Shown: positions 25,340-34,235, numbered from the stretch's first letter. The stretch is 64,000 nt of DNA from Bacillota bacterium (GCA_023430885.1 JAEYYH010000023.1:1-64000), one strand, 5' to 3'. Translations and numbers: made by a program. The notes: generated by a model from the letters alone, not told the origin.

Positions 25340-25975
25340 TTATAATTCATTAATATTTTTATTATAGTATTCTTCAGGATTGACTATTTTACTATCTATG
25401 ATTAGTTCAAACAACAAATGACTATTTAATGATTTATTTAAGTTTGATTCGCCACTTTTTGCAATGACTTCACCTTGTTTTACAGCTTGATTTTCTTTTA
25501 CGATAACTTCACTAATACTTTGATAAACACTTATAACTTTGTTATCATGTTCTATTTCTACAATATTTCCTAAAAGTTCATCTTCTTTTATACTAATAAC
25601 TTTTCCATCTAAAATTGAAACAACATCAAATGAATCTACACCACCATATGCAATTGCACTATTCTGCATATAAGTAGATTCATAATATAGAATGGAATTT
25701 TCTTGTTGTTCTTTTGCAGCAGTATAGTCATAATAGTTTTTTAAAATTTTTACGTTTTGATCACTATAAGGTTTAATAATAATTGTGTTAGTATTTACAA
25801 CTGGAACATCATCTTCTTCATCTAGCACAGTTTCTGTGACATAATCATAATCAGGCTCTTTTAAGTCATCAACAGTTAGATAAGAATCAGTTAAAACCAA
25901 TATTCCTATAAGTAAAGCAAACCCCAATCCATACATAACATAAACAGCAGATTTTTTAAATCTATATTTCTTCAT
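25340..25975 (-). CDS. spoIIQ: SpoIIQ-like membrane M23 (LytM) protein
   Basis: A 211-residue single-pass protein: one membrane helix (residues 13-31), an acidic linker, and a LytM/M23 domain (about 110-205). The catalytic set is incomplete: a HLLFEL strand is kept but the first metal H-x-x-x-D is not seen, as in Bacillus SpoIIQ, which is a structural protein of the forespore side of the engulfment channel. Its position between spoIID and spoIIID supports the name. The assignment is from order and architecture more than sequence. Confidence 0.75.
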   Translation of the reverse strand: MKKYRFKKSAVYVMYGLGFALLIGILVLTDSYLTVDDLKEPDYDYVTETVLDEEDDVPVVNTNTIIIKPYSDQNVKILKNYYDYTAAKEQQENSILYYESTYMQNSAIAYGGVDSFDVVSILDGKVISIKEDELLGNIVEIEHDNKVISVYQSISEVIVKENQAVKQGEVIAKSGESNLNKSLNSHLLFELIIDSKIVNPEEYYNKNINEL

Positions 25976-26021
25976 TTTTTCACCTCTAATATAAGTGTGA
26001 GCTTTTTTAAAGAAATTTATA

Positions 26022-26930
26022 CTAAATTTTTTTTATTTCTACACCCTGATAATAATATTTTAAAATTTGTTCATATGTGTATCCATTTTCACTCATTGCT
26101 TCGGCTCCATATTGACTCATTCCTACACCATGACCATATCCTTTTGTATTAATTATTACAGTATTATTGTCTTGAAATATCTCAAAATATGAAGAACGCA
26201 AACCTAATGAAACTGCAATTTCTGAACCTGTGAATTTTTTATTATTAATTACTATTTCTTTAATTCGGCCAGTTGAAGTCGTTTTTTTAACCGAAATATT
26301 TAATACAGTGGAAAACTCTAAATCTAAAGCATCATAAAATTCTTTTAATGTGTAATAATTTTTTTCTTCGTAAACAGGGGAGATATTATCCCAAGTCGAA
26401 TCTACACTGCGTAAATAGGGAAGATAAGTGCCAAATATGTCTTCACTATTTTCCGTTTTTCCTGTACTTGTAGAAAAAAAGAAGGCTTCTATCACTTCTC
26501 CTTTATATTCTAAATATTCACCATAGGTTTCTAAAACTGCTGTTTTAAGTATGTTTATATTACTTACATACTTATCCTGCCATGCATCTTTTAAATATCC
26601 AATGTCCAAATAAACCTGATTAGCAACAGTATCAACAACGTCATAATCATTATTAACATTTAGAGCCATTTTCTTCATAGCATATGTACGCGCGGCTACT
26701 GCTTGAGCTTTTAATGCTTCACTATGAAAAGAAACAGGCATTTCTCCTGCTAATATTCCTACTATATAATCTTCAAATGGTATTTTTTCAATATTACCAC
26801 TACTTCTTTTTACTCTAATTATCATATTTTCATGATATTCAAATTTTATTTCTTCATCTTTAATAAATACATTTACTACTATTGTTGGAATTAAAATAAT
26901 TATTAAAGAAAAAAGTAGTATTTTTTTCAT
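26022..26930 (-). CDS. spoIID: Stage II sporulation protein D (septal wall lytic transglycosylase)
   Basis: A 302-residue protein with an N-terminal membrane helix and the SpoIID catalytic domain: FEDYIVGILAGEMPVSFH with the key glutamate, AQAVAARTYAMKKM, and the C-terminal GYGHGVGMSQYGAEAMS. SpoIID degrades peptidoglycan during engulfment together with SpoIIM and SpoIIP. AAAGGTGAT is placed for the ATG at 26930; upstream codons overlap it. Heads the spoIID-spoIIQ-spoIIID-mbl series. Confidence 0.93.
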   Translation of the reverse strand: MKKILLFSLIIILIPTIVVNVFIKDEEIKFEYHENMIIRVKRSSGNIEKIPFEDYIVGILAGEMPVSFHSEALKAQAVAARTYAMKKMALNVNNDYDVVDTVANQVYLDIGYLKDAWQDKYVSNINILKTAVLETYGEYLEYKGEVIEAFFFSTSTGKTENSEDIFGTYLPYLRSVDSTWDNISPVYEEKNYYTLKEFYDALDLEFSTVLNISVKKTTSTGRIKEIVINNKKFTGSEIAVSLGLRSSYFEIFQDNNTVIINTKGYGHGVGMSQYGAEAMSENGYTYEQILKYYYQGVEIKKI

Positions 26931-26963
26931 ATTCATCACCTTTGGTAAATCATACTACTAATA

Positions 26964-27161
26964 CTACAATACTTTTGTATTTACAAAAAAATCATATATA
27001 AAATTTACAGCTAAATAAGATAAACCTAATGACAAAATTAAAACTAAAACTCTAGCTTGTACAACTTTGTTTTGTTTTAAAAATTTATCGAAATTGATAC
27101 TTTGTATAGCATATAAACTGCAAGGAACTGAAATAATATATAATATAGCTTTAATTGTCAT
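26964..27161 (-). CDS. ywzB: DUF1146 (YwzB-type) small membrane protein
   Basis: A 65-residue protein with two membrane helices and the YwzB pattern: YIISVPCSLYAIQSINFD and QARVLVLILSLGLSYLAVNF. In Bacillus ywzB is also close upstream of murA and spoIID. Role unknown. Its start overlaps the end of rpiB by 11 bases. Confidence 0.8.
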   Translation of the reverse strand: MTIKAILYIISVPCSLYAIQSINFDKFLKQNKVVQARVLVLILSLGLSYLAVNFIYDFFVNTKVL

Positions 27162-27693
27162 TATTCTGTTCCTGACTTGTAGTTGATTCTTCTATATTAT
27201 TTTCTACATTTATTACATCTTTATCCATAAATGAAGCATTATTTTCAATAACATTTTCATTTTTATAAGAATCAATTAAGTTTACGCGTCTTAAATGCCT
27301 ATCTTCTTTAGAAAACTTTGATTTTAAGAAAACATCCAAAATATCTTTTATTCTAATCATACTCATATCAGAACTAAGCGCTATTGCATTGGCATTGTTA
27401 TGCTGATGTGCTAATTTTGCATCTTTTATATTATTTAAATTTGCACATCTAACACCATTTACTTTATTTGCCGCAATGCACATTCCAATACCTGTTCCAC
27501 ATAATAATATGCCCAAATCTATTTCATTATTACTAATCCTTTTTCCAATATCAAAAGCATAAATAGGGTAGTCTACTGATTCTAAAGAATTTGAGCCAAA
27601 ATCAAACACTTCATGCCCTTTTGAGCGTAAATATTTAATTATTTCTTTTTTCTTATTTACACCACGATGATCATTTGTTATTCCAATTTTCAT
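27151..27693 (-). CDS. rpiB: Ribose-5-phosphate isomerase B with extra C-terminal tail
   Basis: Interconverts ribose 5-phosphate and ribulose 5-phosphate in the non-oxidative pentose phosphate pathway. The core shows ITNDHRGVNKK, CGTGIGMCIAANK with the catalytic cysteine and NANAIALSSDM, and ends near residue 145. The remaining 35 residues (NENVIENNASFMDKDV, then EESTTSQEQNNDN) are a polar, probably disordered tail absent from typical RpiB. GGTGGAGG precedes the ATG. Confidence 0.9.
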   Translation of the reverse strand: MKIGITNDHRGVNKKKEIIKYLRSKGHEVFDFGSNSLESVDYPIYAFDIGKRISNNEIDLGILLCGTGIGMCIAANKVNGVRCANLNNIKDAKLAHQHNNANAIALSSDMSMIRIKDILDVFLKSKFSKEDRHLRRVNLIDSYKNENVIENNASFMDKDVINVENNIEESTTSQEQNNDN

Positions 27694-27843
27694 ATTTCCT
27701 CCACCTACATATATTTTTCTAAAACATTACTTTTAAGTATTGTAAATAGCCAAATTTAATTTAATTATTTTGCTTTTCTTAATAAATAATCTATTTAAAA
27801 TTTTGAATTTTAAATAAAATGTAAATTTTTCCAATTAAAATGT

Positions 27844-28395
27844 CTAGTTATTCTCTCCATTATCTTCATCTTTTTCTTTTTCTAACTCTTTCAATAATTT
27901 TCTTTGATTCTCTAATATTTTTTCCATTTTATCATGCAACTCTTCAAGAATTAGTTCACTTTTCAAGTCTATTCTAAAATCATTTTGGTTTCTCAAACTA
28001 TCTTTTTTAGCTTGTCTATTTTGACTCATTAAGATTACAGGTGCTTGAAGTGCTGCAATACAAGATAGTAATAAATTTAATAATATAAATGGAAAGGCAT
28101 CTATTTTAATAACAAAAGAATTAAGCAGTATCCAGCATATTAAAAATAATATAAAACATATTATAAAAGCCCAACTTCCTGCTCCTTCGGTTACCTTGTC
28201 AGCTATTTTATCTCCAAATTTCAATCTTTTTAATTCTTCCTTATCGACATCTATAGCTATAGGATTATCTATTAATGCATCTAATAATTCGTTTTCATCT
28301 TCGACATCATTCATTGTTCCATTATTTAAAAGCATTTTAACTATTTCTTTTTTTGTTTTCTTTTTTTCTGGTTTTTTTATTTCCTTTTCTCTCAT
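27844..28395 (-). CDS. DUF1003 membrane protein
   Basis: A 183-residue protein with a charged N-terminus, two membrane helices (about 75-120) and the DUF1003 signature GAGSWAFIICFILFLICWI, then LLLSCIAALQAPVILMSQNR (20 residues), followed by a coiled-coil tail (LHDKMEKILENQRKLLKELE). Function is unknown. The start ATG follows GGTGATGGT. Confidence 0.85.
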   Translation of the reverse strand: MREKEIKKPEKKKTKKEIVKMLLNNGTMNDVEDENELLDALIDNPIAIDVDKEELKRLKFGDKIADKVTEGAGSWAFIICFILFLICWILLNSFVIKIDAFPFILLNLLLSCIAALQAPVILMSQNRQAKKDSLRNQNDFRIDLKSELILEELHDKMEKILENQRKLLKELEKEKDEDNGENN

Positions 28396-28445
28396 ACCAT
28401 CACCATATAAATTATACCATAAATCAAAGTGCAAAGTATATCAAA

Positions 28446-28472
28446 AAAAGGTTCTTAACTTAAGAACCTTTT
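28446..28472 (-). terminator. Terminator of the FIST-aldehyde dehydrogenase operon
   Basis: AAAAGGTTCTTAA and TTAAGAACCTTTT pair around one base, and T runs lie on both sides. It is just past the aldehyde dehydrogenase stop. Confidence 0.85.
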
Positions 28473-28474
28473 AA

Positions 28475-29911
28475 TTATTTAATTACATTTTTTAATATTA
28501 CTGTCTTCATTCGAGACATTTCTTTTAAGGTTGTCATTATTCCTTCATTTCCGATTCCAGAATACTTCCATCCTCCAAATGGTTGTTCAAACGATCTAAA
28601 GAAACTAGCTCCGTTTACAACAAAACCACCGCACTCCATAACTTCTGAAGTCTTGAGTGCTTTACTAATATCACGAGTAATTATTGACCCACTTAATCCA
28701 TATTTAGACTGATTAGCAATTTCAATTGCTTCATCTAAAGTATCAAATCCTATAACGGAGATTACCGGTCCAAAGATTTCCATGTCTTTTGCAACATCCA
28801 TATCTTTAGTTACATTATTTAAAATTGTTGGTTCATAGAAAGCACCGTTTCTTTTACCACCAATTACAATTGTAGCACCTGCTGACACTGTTTCGTTAAC
28901 TTGTTTCTCTACTTCAATAGCTGCTTGTTCACTAACAAGACAACCTATATCAGTAGCCATATCTGAAGGCATACCAACTTTTAAAGTTTTAATTTTTTCA
29001 ACCATTTTGTTAATATATTCTTCTTTTATACTATTTTCAACTAAAAATCTTTTTGAGGCACAACATACCTGGCCAGTATTATAAAGTCTACCCCAAACAG
29101 TCTCGTTTACAGCTAAATCTATATCACCATCTGCGCAAATGATGAATGCATCGTTTCCACCTAATTCTAATGAACAGTGGCCACAATGATCTACTACTTT
29201 TTTGGCTGCATCTATACCTGCTTCAGTTGATCCTGTCAAAGACACTATTGAAACATCTGGATTAGAAGTTAAAGATTTACCTACAACAGCCCCAGATCCG
29301 TGTACTACCTGAATTACACCATCAGGAACACCAGCTTCTTTTAATAATTCAACATATTTAGTTAACGTTAATGGATTAACACTTGCAGGTTTTAATATAC
29401 AAGCATTTCCCATTATAAGTGCAGGTGGAATTTTATTAATAAAAATATCACTTGGAAAATTAAATGGTATAATTGCTACCATTACCCCAAGAGGTTGTTG
29501 AATAGTATACTGAATAGTATTTTCTTGTCCAACTTCACTACCTCTATGTATCACATTTCCGTATTCATGCTTTGCTTTTTCAACATAGGCTGGAACGCCT
29601 ATTTGAATATTTGCTATTTCTGCTATTGCCTCTCTAATAGGCTTGCCAGTTTCATCTGATAAAGTCTTTGCTAACAAATCCTTATCTCTCTCAACTAGAC
29701 TAGCAAATTTCATTAAAATAGAACATCTTTTATGCAGTGGCATTTCTTCCCAGCTTTTTTGTGCTTTCTTTGCTTCTGCAACTGCTTCATTTATTTGTTC
29801 TTCAGTTAAACTTGGAACCGTATCTATTAGTTCATTAGTGGCAGGGTTATAGACTTCTATAACCTTACCATCTTTTGAATCTACCCAATTTTTACCAATT
29901 AAACTCTTCAT
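28475..29911 (-). CDS. Aldehyde dehydrogenase (succinate-semialdehyde dehydrogenase-like)
   Basis: A 478-residue NAD(P)-dependent aldehyde dehydrogenase. Key features: FNFPSDIFINKIPPAL, KPASVNP (cofactor lysine), SLTGSTEAG, LELGGNDAFI with the general-base glutamate, and the nucleophile cysteine in NTGQVCCASKR. It is closest in pattern to the succinate-semialdehyde/lactaldehyde branch, but the substrate is not settled. It lies 9 bases behind the FIST gene, so both are made together. Codon use looks more GC-rich than the neighbours, as for a highly expressed gene. Confidence 0.85.
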   Translation of the reverse strand: MKSLIGKNWVDSKDGKVIEVYNPATNELIDTVPSLTEEQINEAVAEAKKAQKSWEEMPLHKRCSILMKFASLVERDKDLLAKTLSDETGKPIREAIAEIANIQIGVPAYVEKAKHEYGNVIHRGSEVGQENTIQYTIQQPLGVMVAIIPFNFPSDIFINKIPPALIMGNACILKPASVNPLTLTKYVELLKEAGVPDGVIQVVHGSGAVVGKSLTSNPDVSIVSLTGSTEAGIDAAKKVVDHCGHCSLELGGNDAFIICADGDIDLAVNETVWGRLYNTGQVCCASKRFLVENSIKEEYINKMVEKIKTLKVGMPSDMATDIGCLVSEQAAIEVEKQVNETVSAGATIVIGGKRNGAFYEPTILNNVTKDMDVAKDMEIFGPVISVIGFDTLDEAIEIANQSKYGLSGSIITRDISKALKTSEVMECGGFVVNGASFFRSFEQPFGGWKYSGIGNEGIMTTLKEMSRMKTVILKNVIK

Positions 29912-29920
29912 AAAGACCTC

Positions 29921-31084
29921 TTATTTTTCAAAGCCTGTGAATGATAACATTAAACCACCACAAGTGTTTCTAGTATGTTCATTATATCCATACTCACCAA
30001 ATGTAAATATTGTAATAAAAGGAACACCTTTAGAGGCTTTTACTAATTCTTTATGAACTTCTTCAATACGATCTCCTATACCCATTTTTCTACCACCACA
30101 GTGTACCAAAAAGTAAGCAGCTGGAGTATCCAATTTATTATTAACATCTTTTAATGTAGTTCCTGTAGAACTAATTAATTCGTCTACAGTACACTCCATT
30201 TGAATAATTGCAGTATTAACTGCTAATTTATTACCTATATTAATAGAATAGTCTTTATTACCACCCATAGGATGACGAATTGCTATTAAATCCCCAATTG
30301 TATCTTTTACACCAAGTGGAGCTGTAATACTAGCCACTAATAAGTCCATTCCCATTAATTCATCAGGATTTTTATTTGTCCACTCTGCATATTTTTTAAG
30401 TGCAGGTTCACCATCGATTTCAACTAATTTTCTATCACCATCTATTTTTGTAATTATACCAACATTTTTAGATTCGTGATAAGCGCCTGTATAAACAGTT
30501 TCTATTGGTTTATCAGTATAGAAAAATATAACTGCTACACCATCAGAAAATGAATTTCCGTCACAGAATATAGACCAATCTCCGCTTAGTGCATTATCAG
30601 CTGCACTACCACCAAAGAAAGGTACATCACCGATTATATCTTGAATACCCTTAACATAGTATTCTTCTTCTTTTGGAGATGCAACCATGTAATAATATGA
30701 TGGAGCATAATCTAGACCAGCTCTATCTAAAGCTTCCATTGCCACCATACGCCCAGTTTCACGAGCATCACCATTTTTTAAAGGACTACCTGCTGCACCT
30801 ACTACCATATTTTCATCATCAAGTAATAGCATACCAGCAAAACCATGATCTGAAGTTATTACGCCATCAGGTACTATAATTGCACCTGACGATGTACAAC
30901 CTACAATAGGAGTGTCACCGACTACCGATTTTACGCCTTTCATTACTTCAGTTTGATTATAATCTACTGAAGTAAATAACATACCGACTTTAGAATCTTT
31001 TAAACCATGTTTAGCTTTCTCAGCAGTCTCTTTTCCTGCCTCAAAAGCAGATTCTAATGTACTATAACCAACATTAGACTTCAT
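29921..31084 (-). CDS. FIST N- and C-domain protein
   Basis: A 387-residue cytoplasmic protein with FIST N-terminal (about 25-215, including VGCTSSGAIIVPDG and GDVPFFGGSAADN) and FIST C-terminal domains (about 225-380, GGRKMGIGDRIEEVHKEL, then FTFGEYGYN). FIST domains are thought to bind small ligands such as amino acids and usually sit next to signalling or metabolic genes. Here the partner is an aldehyde dehydrogenase, so it could sense or hand on the aldehyde or acid (inference). TAGGAGGAA precedes the ATG, and a 1-kb region without genes lies upstream. Confidence 0.85.
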   Translation of the reverse strand: MKSNVGYSTLESAFEAGKETAEKAKHGLKDSKVGMLFTSVDYNQTEVMKGVKSVVGDTPIVGCTSSGAIIVPDGVITSDHGFAGMLLLDDENMVVGAAGSPLKNGDARETGRMVAMEALDRAGLDYAPSYYYMVASPKEEEYYVKGIQDIIGDVPFFGGSAADNALSGDWSIFCDGNSFSDGVAVIFFYTDKPIETVYTGAYHESKNVGIITKIDGDRKLVEIDGEPALKKYAEWTNKNPDELMGMDLLVASITAPLGVKDTIGDLIAIRHPMGGNKDYSINIGNKLAVNTAIIQMECTVDELISSTGTTLKDVNNKLDTPAAYFLVHCGGRKMGIGDRIEEVHKELVKASKGVPFITIFTFGEYGYNEHTRNTCGGLMLSFTGFEK

Positions 31085-31177
31085 ATATTTATTCCTCCTA
31101 AATATTCTTTATACTTTTTTTGATTTTTAAAAATTAATATTTATTTATATAATTATTCTAAAGATTTAATTAAAATC

Positions 31178-31224
31178 TCTACTTTTCCCTTTTTTCTCAT
31201 TTTTTCTCACATTTATTTGGAATT
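31178..31224 (-). repeat. Direct repeat A, copy 1
   Basis: On the minus strand it reads AATTCCAAATAAATG, then AAAATGAGAAAA and GGGAAAAGTAGA. It matches the copy at 31283 over about 43 bases apart from small insertions. Confidence 0.7.
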
Positions 31225-31282
31225 CAAAGTTAATTAAACACTACAGATTAATTAATAAGTTCTTGAATTTAATATACAATTA

Positions 31283-31324
31283 TCTACTTTTCCCTTTTCT
31301 CATTTTATACATTTTTTTGGAATT
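31283..31324 (-). repeat. Direct repeat A, copy 2
   Basis: On the minus strand it reads AATTCCAAAAAAATG, then AAAATGAGAAAA and GGGAAAAGTAGA. About 105 bases from copy 1, same orientation. Confidence 0.7.
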
Positions 31325-31727
31325 TTAATTATATATTAAATTACACCCTAATATTTATAATTAATATTAAGATATTTCTATTATAATTTTTTTATTGAAA
31401 GTAATTTAGATTTTTATCTTTAAGTATAACATCTTATAACTCTAAAGTACTAAATTAACTTTCTTAAATATTTTCATTACTATAAATTAACCTACGTAAT
31501 TCATGCCCAAATAGAATTACTCTTATATCACTACCCAATTGCAATATAATCACTTATTAAATATAGTATTACTAATGAAATAGTTATTTTAAAATATTTT
31601 TTTAAATTTAATAAATAACATATATAAGTCAGTATATGTAAATTAAATATTGATAATATAAATTTAATATTGCATAATATATCATTTTTATATTACTTGT
31701 TTAATTTTTTAAATTAAATTATTAAGC

Positions 31728-31749
31728 CCGTACCTGTTGGTCTTGACGT
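31728..31749 (-). repeat. Direct repeat B, copy 1
   Basis: On the minus strand ACGTCAAGACCAA is followed by CAGGTACGG; 19 of 22 bases equal the copy at 31805. It is the only GC-rich island in this stretch besides its twin. Confidence 0.75.
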
Positions 31750-31804
31750 TTTTAATAAAATTTTAAATTTTAAATTAATAATTAAATAACTTTACTAATT
31801 AAAT

Positions 31805-31826
31805 CCGTGCCACTTGGTCTTGACGT
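31805..31826 (-). repeat. Direct repeat B, copy 2
   Basis: On the minus strand ACGTCAAGACCAA is followed by GTGGCACGG. It starts 77 bases from the other copy, in the same orientation. Confidence 0.75.
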
Positions 31827-31915
31827 ATCTAATATGTATTTTCTTTTTAATCTACTCGCAGTTTGATTAAAAAGAATATTTCATTTTACCAATCTATCTG
31901 TCCTCCTCTAGTTTA

Positions 31916-31943
31916 ATTATAGCATCCCTTTTTTCTTTGACAA
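31916..31943 (-). promoter_or_regulatory. Strong promoter facing the FIST operon
   Basis: TTGTCA and TATAAT are 16 bases apart, and TGC directly precedes the -10 (extended form). The RNA would begin near 31908 at the AGAGGAGGACAG sequence, some 820 bases before the FIST start. Confidence 0.65.
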
Positions 31944-32060
31944 TATCTAAAATCTATTTTTTAACAAATTGGACAGTTTTATTAAAAAAAGTGTAAAAGG
32001 GGAAATTAACAAAGTATAAATATTATTAATTATTGTAATTTTTAAAGATTATGGGCAATA

Positions 32061-32096
32061 AAAAACCTAATTCATTTTTATTTGAATTAGGTTTTA
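32061..32096 (-). terminator. Terminator of the gene at 32099
   Basis: AAAACCTAATTCA and TGAATTAGGTTTT pair over 13 bases around a short loop. T runs on both strands allow bidirectional use. Confidence 0.85.
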
Positions 32097-32098
32097 TT

Positions 32099-33220
32099 TT
32101 AATTGTTTACTATTTTATATGGGGAATTTTCTGTTCCTTTACCACTTAATTTTATATGATTGTTTAAAACAATAACCGGTCTTACTCCAAGTTCTATATT
32201 TAAACTTGTCTCATATAATTTTCCTTCATCGCTTACTGCCCATATTGAATCGCTACTACTTGACATAGTAAAATAGTTTTCGGATATATTAAGATAATTA
32301 TCTACACCGCATTCATTATTACGTAAGCTATCTAAAAGGCAATTGCTATTTAGTGAAGCTTTTATATAATCCAATGCTGATATTAATCCAACAACTGAAG
32401 TTATGTTTTTCCCAGATACTTCTTGCTTTAATTCAGAATATAATTTTTTATCAGAGTAATTTATCTTTTCATTAATCCAGTTATATTCTAACAAATTAGA
32501 AAATCGCCTTAAATTGTCAAAGTCTATATTAGATGTTTCGTTATAGTTTAAATAATACGCTAAATTGTTCTCACCAAAAATATTATAATTATTGTCAACT
32601 AGTGATTCCCTATTCCATTGAAGATTATATAAACTTTCGTTTGAAATCAATTTGATATTCTTATTTTCGTCAATAGATACTATTCTGAATAATAATCCAT
32701 TTATTTCAATATAATTATTTGGATTTTGCCCACGGTAGTAATATTGTTTACCATCTTGATATAAACCATCTTTATCTGTTGATAGAGCTACAACAATATT
32801 TCCCAACTCTACTGATTGAATAACCTCACAATTATCTGAATATTCTTCAACATTTAATTTCTCATCCGTATATCTTTTTGTTGCACACCAATTTTTATTG
32901 TTAGCTACTATTTGTACTTCGCCAGATTTATTTATTAATATTGAACCTGAATCAGGTAAACTGCCTTGATAATTAAATCCATCTTCAAGAATTTTTCCAT
33001 CTTTAATTGTAAATACAACATATTCAGAAGCAAAATCAGTATTATCACTATAATACTCTTTTGCTGTTGTAATTATATTATTTATGTCATATTCAAAATT
33101 TTCTTTCTCTTGTTCTTTCTTTGTTGTCTTATAAACCGGATATAAAATTATACCAACGATTAGCAATATTAATGTTGAGGCTAAAATTGTAGTTATATTT
33201 TTATCTGTGTTATTTTTCAT
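32099..33220 (-). CDS. Pilin-like membrane-anchored protein with DUF6273-like domain
   Basis: A 373-residue protein. It has one N-terminal membrane helix (residues 10-28, ITTILASTLILLIVGIILYP) followed by a helix (YDINNIITTAKEYY) and a small strand domain with cysteines in NNKNWCATKRY and EYSDNCEV, the same layout as the pseudopilins here but without the GFTLxE leader. From about 140 to the end it resembles DUF6273-like surface domains, with IEINGLLFRIVSIDENK and the final IELGVRPVIVLNN. The second half matches the C-terminus of the pseudopilin-glycosidase. Likely displayed on the cell surface; function unknown. Confidence 0.6.
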   Translation of the reverse strand: MKNNTDKNITTILASTLILLIVGIILYPVYKTTKKEQEKENFEYDINNIITTAKEYYSDNTDFASEYVVFTIKDGKILEDGFNYQGSLPDSGSILINKSGEVQIVANNKNWCATKRYTDEKLNVEEYSDNCEVIQSVELGNIVVALSTDKDGLYQDGKQYYYRGQNPNNYIEINGLLFRIVSIDENKNIKLISNESLYNLQWNRESLVDNNYNIFGENNLAYYLNYNETSNIDFDNLRRFSNLLEYNWINEKINYSDKKLYSELKQEVSGKNITSVVGLISALDYIKASLNSNCLLDSLRNNECGVDNYLNISENYFTMSSSSDSIWAVSDEGKLYETSLNIELGVRPVIVLNNHIKLSGKGTENSPYKIVNN

Positions 33221-33271
33221 CTTATCACCCGTACTATGTACATTATATCATATTAATAAACATACAAATAA

Positions 33272-33299
33272 AAAAATAATATATTTCTATATTATTTTT
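33272..33299 (-). terminator. Terminator of rpmE
   Basis: AATAATATA and TATATTATT (extended by A/T pairs) form the stem with a four-base loop; a T run follows on the minus strand. The stem begins at the rpmE stop. Confidence 0.7.
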
Positions 33300-33501
33300 C
33301 TGTTTCAATTCCATATTTACGATTGAATTTTTCAACACGTCCTGTTTTTGTAGCAGAACCTTGTTTCCCTGTGAAGAATGGATGACATTTGTCACAAACT
33401 TCAACGTGTAACTCTGACTTATTAGACTTAACTACGAAAGTATTTCCACAAGCACATGTTACATTTGTTTCAACATAATTTGGATGAATATTTTTTTTCA
33501 T
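33292..33501 (-). CDS. rpmE: 50S ribosomal protein L31 (zinc-binding form)
   Basis: A 69-residue L31. It starts MKKNIHPNYVETNVTCACG and has CDKCHPFFTGKQ, giving the two C-x-x-C halves of the zinc site, so it is the Zn-containing (type A) form. AAGGAG precedes the ATG. It has its own promoter and terminator. A small hairpin (ATAACTA/TAGTTAT) lies in the leader. Confidence 0.95.
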   Translation of the reverse strand: MKKNIHPNYVETNVTCACGNTFVVKSNKSELHVEVCDKCHPFFTGKQGSATKTGRVEKFNRKYGIETEK

Positions 33502-33558
33502 ATTCTATTCTCCTTCCGCCATAACTAATAATAATAGTTATAGTAATTTTGCTTTTAT

Positions 33559-33588
33559 ATTATAACAAGTTTGTATTATAAAAGTCAA
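33559..33588 (-). promoter_or_regulatory. Promoter of rpmE
   Basis: TTGACT and TATAAT are 18 bases apart, and TGT precedes the -10 (extended form). Confidence 0.65.
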
Positions 33589-33590
33589 CT

Positions 33591-34235
33591 CTAATCTCTT
33601 GAATTTCCAAATAATCTTAATAAATTAATAAATATATTAATGAAATCTAAATATAATTCAAGAGCACCTATTATTGCTAAATTGCTTTGACTTACACCAA
33701 AACTATATAATTTTTTAATTTTTTGTATATCGTACGCTGTCATACCTACGAATAAGGCTATAGCTATCCAAGATATAACAAGTTCAAATGTTGTACTTCC
33801 TAAAAAAATATTAACAACTGAAGCAATTATTATACCAAAAATCCCCATAAAAAATATCGTTGAAAATTTTGATAAATCTATATTAGTATAAAAACCCAAC
33901 AAAGAGAATACTCCAAATAATAGACCGGTTAAGGCAAAAACAAATAATATACTTTCTAAAGAAAACATTAGGAAGAATACTGAAAATGTTAAGCCCGATA
34001 CAAATGAATACAGACAAAATAAAATTGCTGCAGTACTATATTGCATTTTCATGGCTCTTGCACTTAAGACAAGCACTAAAATAAACTCTAATATAAATAT
34101 AATCCAATATAAATTTGTTGAAAATATATTATTAATCATTGTATCACTTGTTGCTACATAAAATGCTGTTGCAAAAGTAATCATTAAGCCTAAAAACATC
34201 CATCCAAAAATTCTAGCAAATAATTTATTATTCAT
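33591..34235 (-). CDS. Bax inhibitor-1/YccA family membrane protein
   Basis: A 214-residue protein with seven hydrophobic helices. It has the family's final helix pattern ELYLDFINIFINLLRLFG and the preceding MTAYDIQKIKKL with the acidic residue used in pH-gated calcium leak in the Bacillus homologue YetJ. Function here is inferred from that homologue. No operon partner is tightly linked. Confidence 0.88.
   Translation of the reverse strand: MNNKLFARIFGWMFLGLMITFATAFYVATSDTMINNIFSTNLYWIIFILEFILVLVLSARAMKMQYSTAAILFCLYSFVSGLTFSVFFLMFSLESILFVFALTGLLFGVFSLLGFYTNIDLSKFSTIFFMGIFGIIIASVVNIFLGSTTFELVISWIAIALFVGMTAYDIQKIKKLYSFGVSQSNLAIIGALELYLDFINIFINLLRLFGNSRD

Larger units (their letters stand above)
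31085..31910 (-). ncRNA. Candidate long leader or non-coding RNA upstream of the FIST gene
   Basis: About 0.8 kb with no convincing gene on either strand, reaching from a strong minus-strand promoter to the FIST start. It begins with GAGGAGG, has a 12-pair hairpin (31841-31876), and two separate pairs of direct repeats. Short frames such as MKYSF right after GAGGAGG are possible leader peptides but weak. I do not recognise a known riboswitch class. Confidence 0.3.

Noticed and set aside
29921..31084. FIST-aldehyde dehydrogenase as part of a microcompartment operon
   Set aside because: No shell proteins, targeting peptide or further alcohol/aldehyde enzymes are nearby.
31470..31560. A 29-codon minus-strand frame (reads LGSDIRVILFGHELRR) in the non-coding region
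   Set aside because: It has no ribosome site, is preceded by stops and is short; such frames arise by chance in AT-rich DNA.
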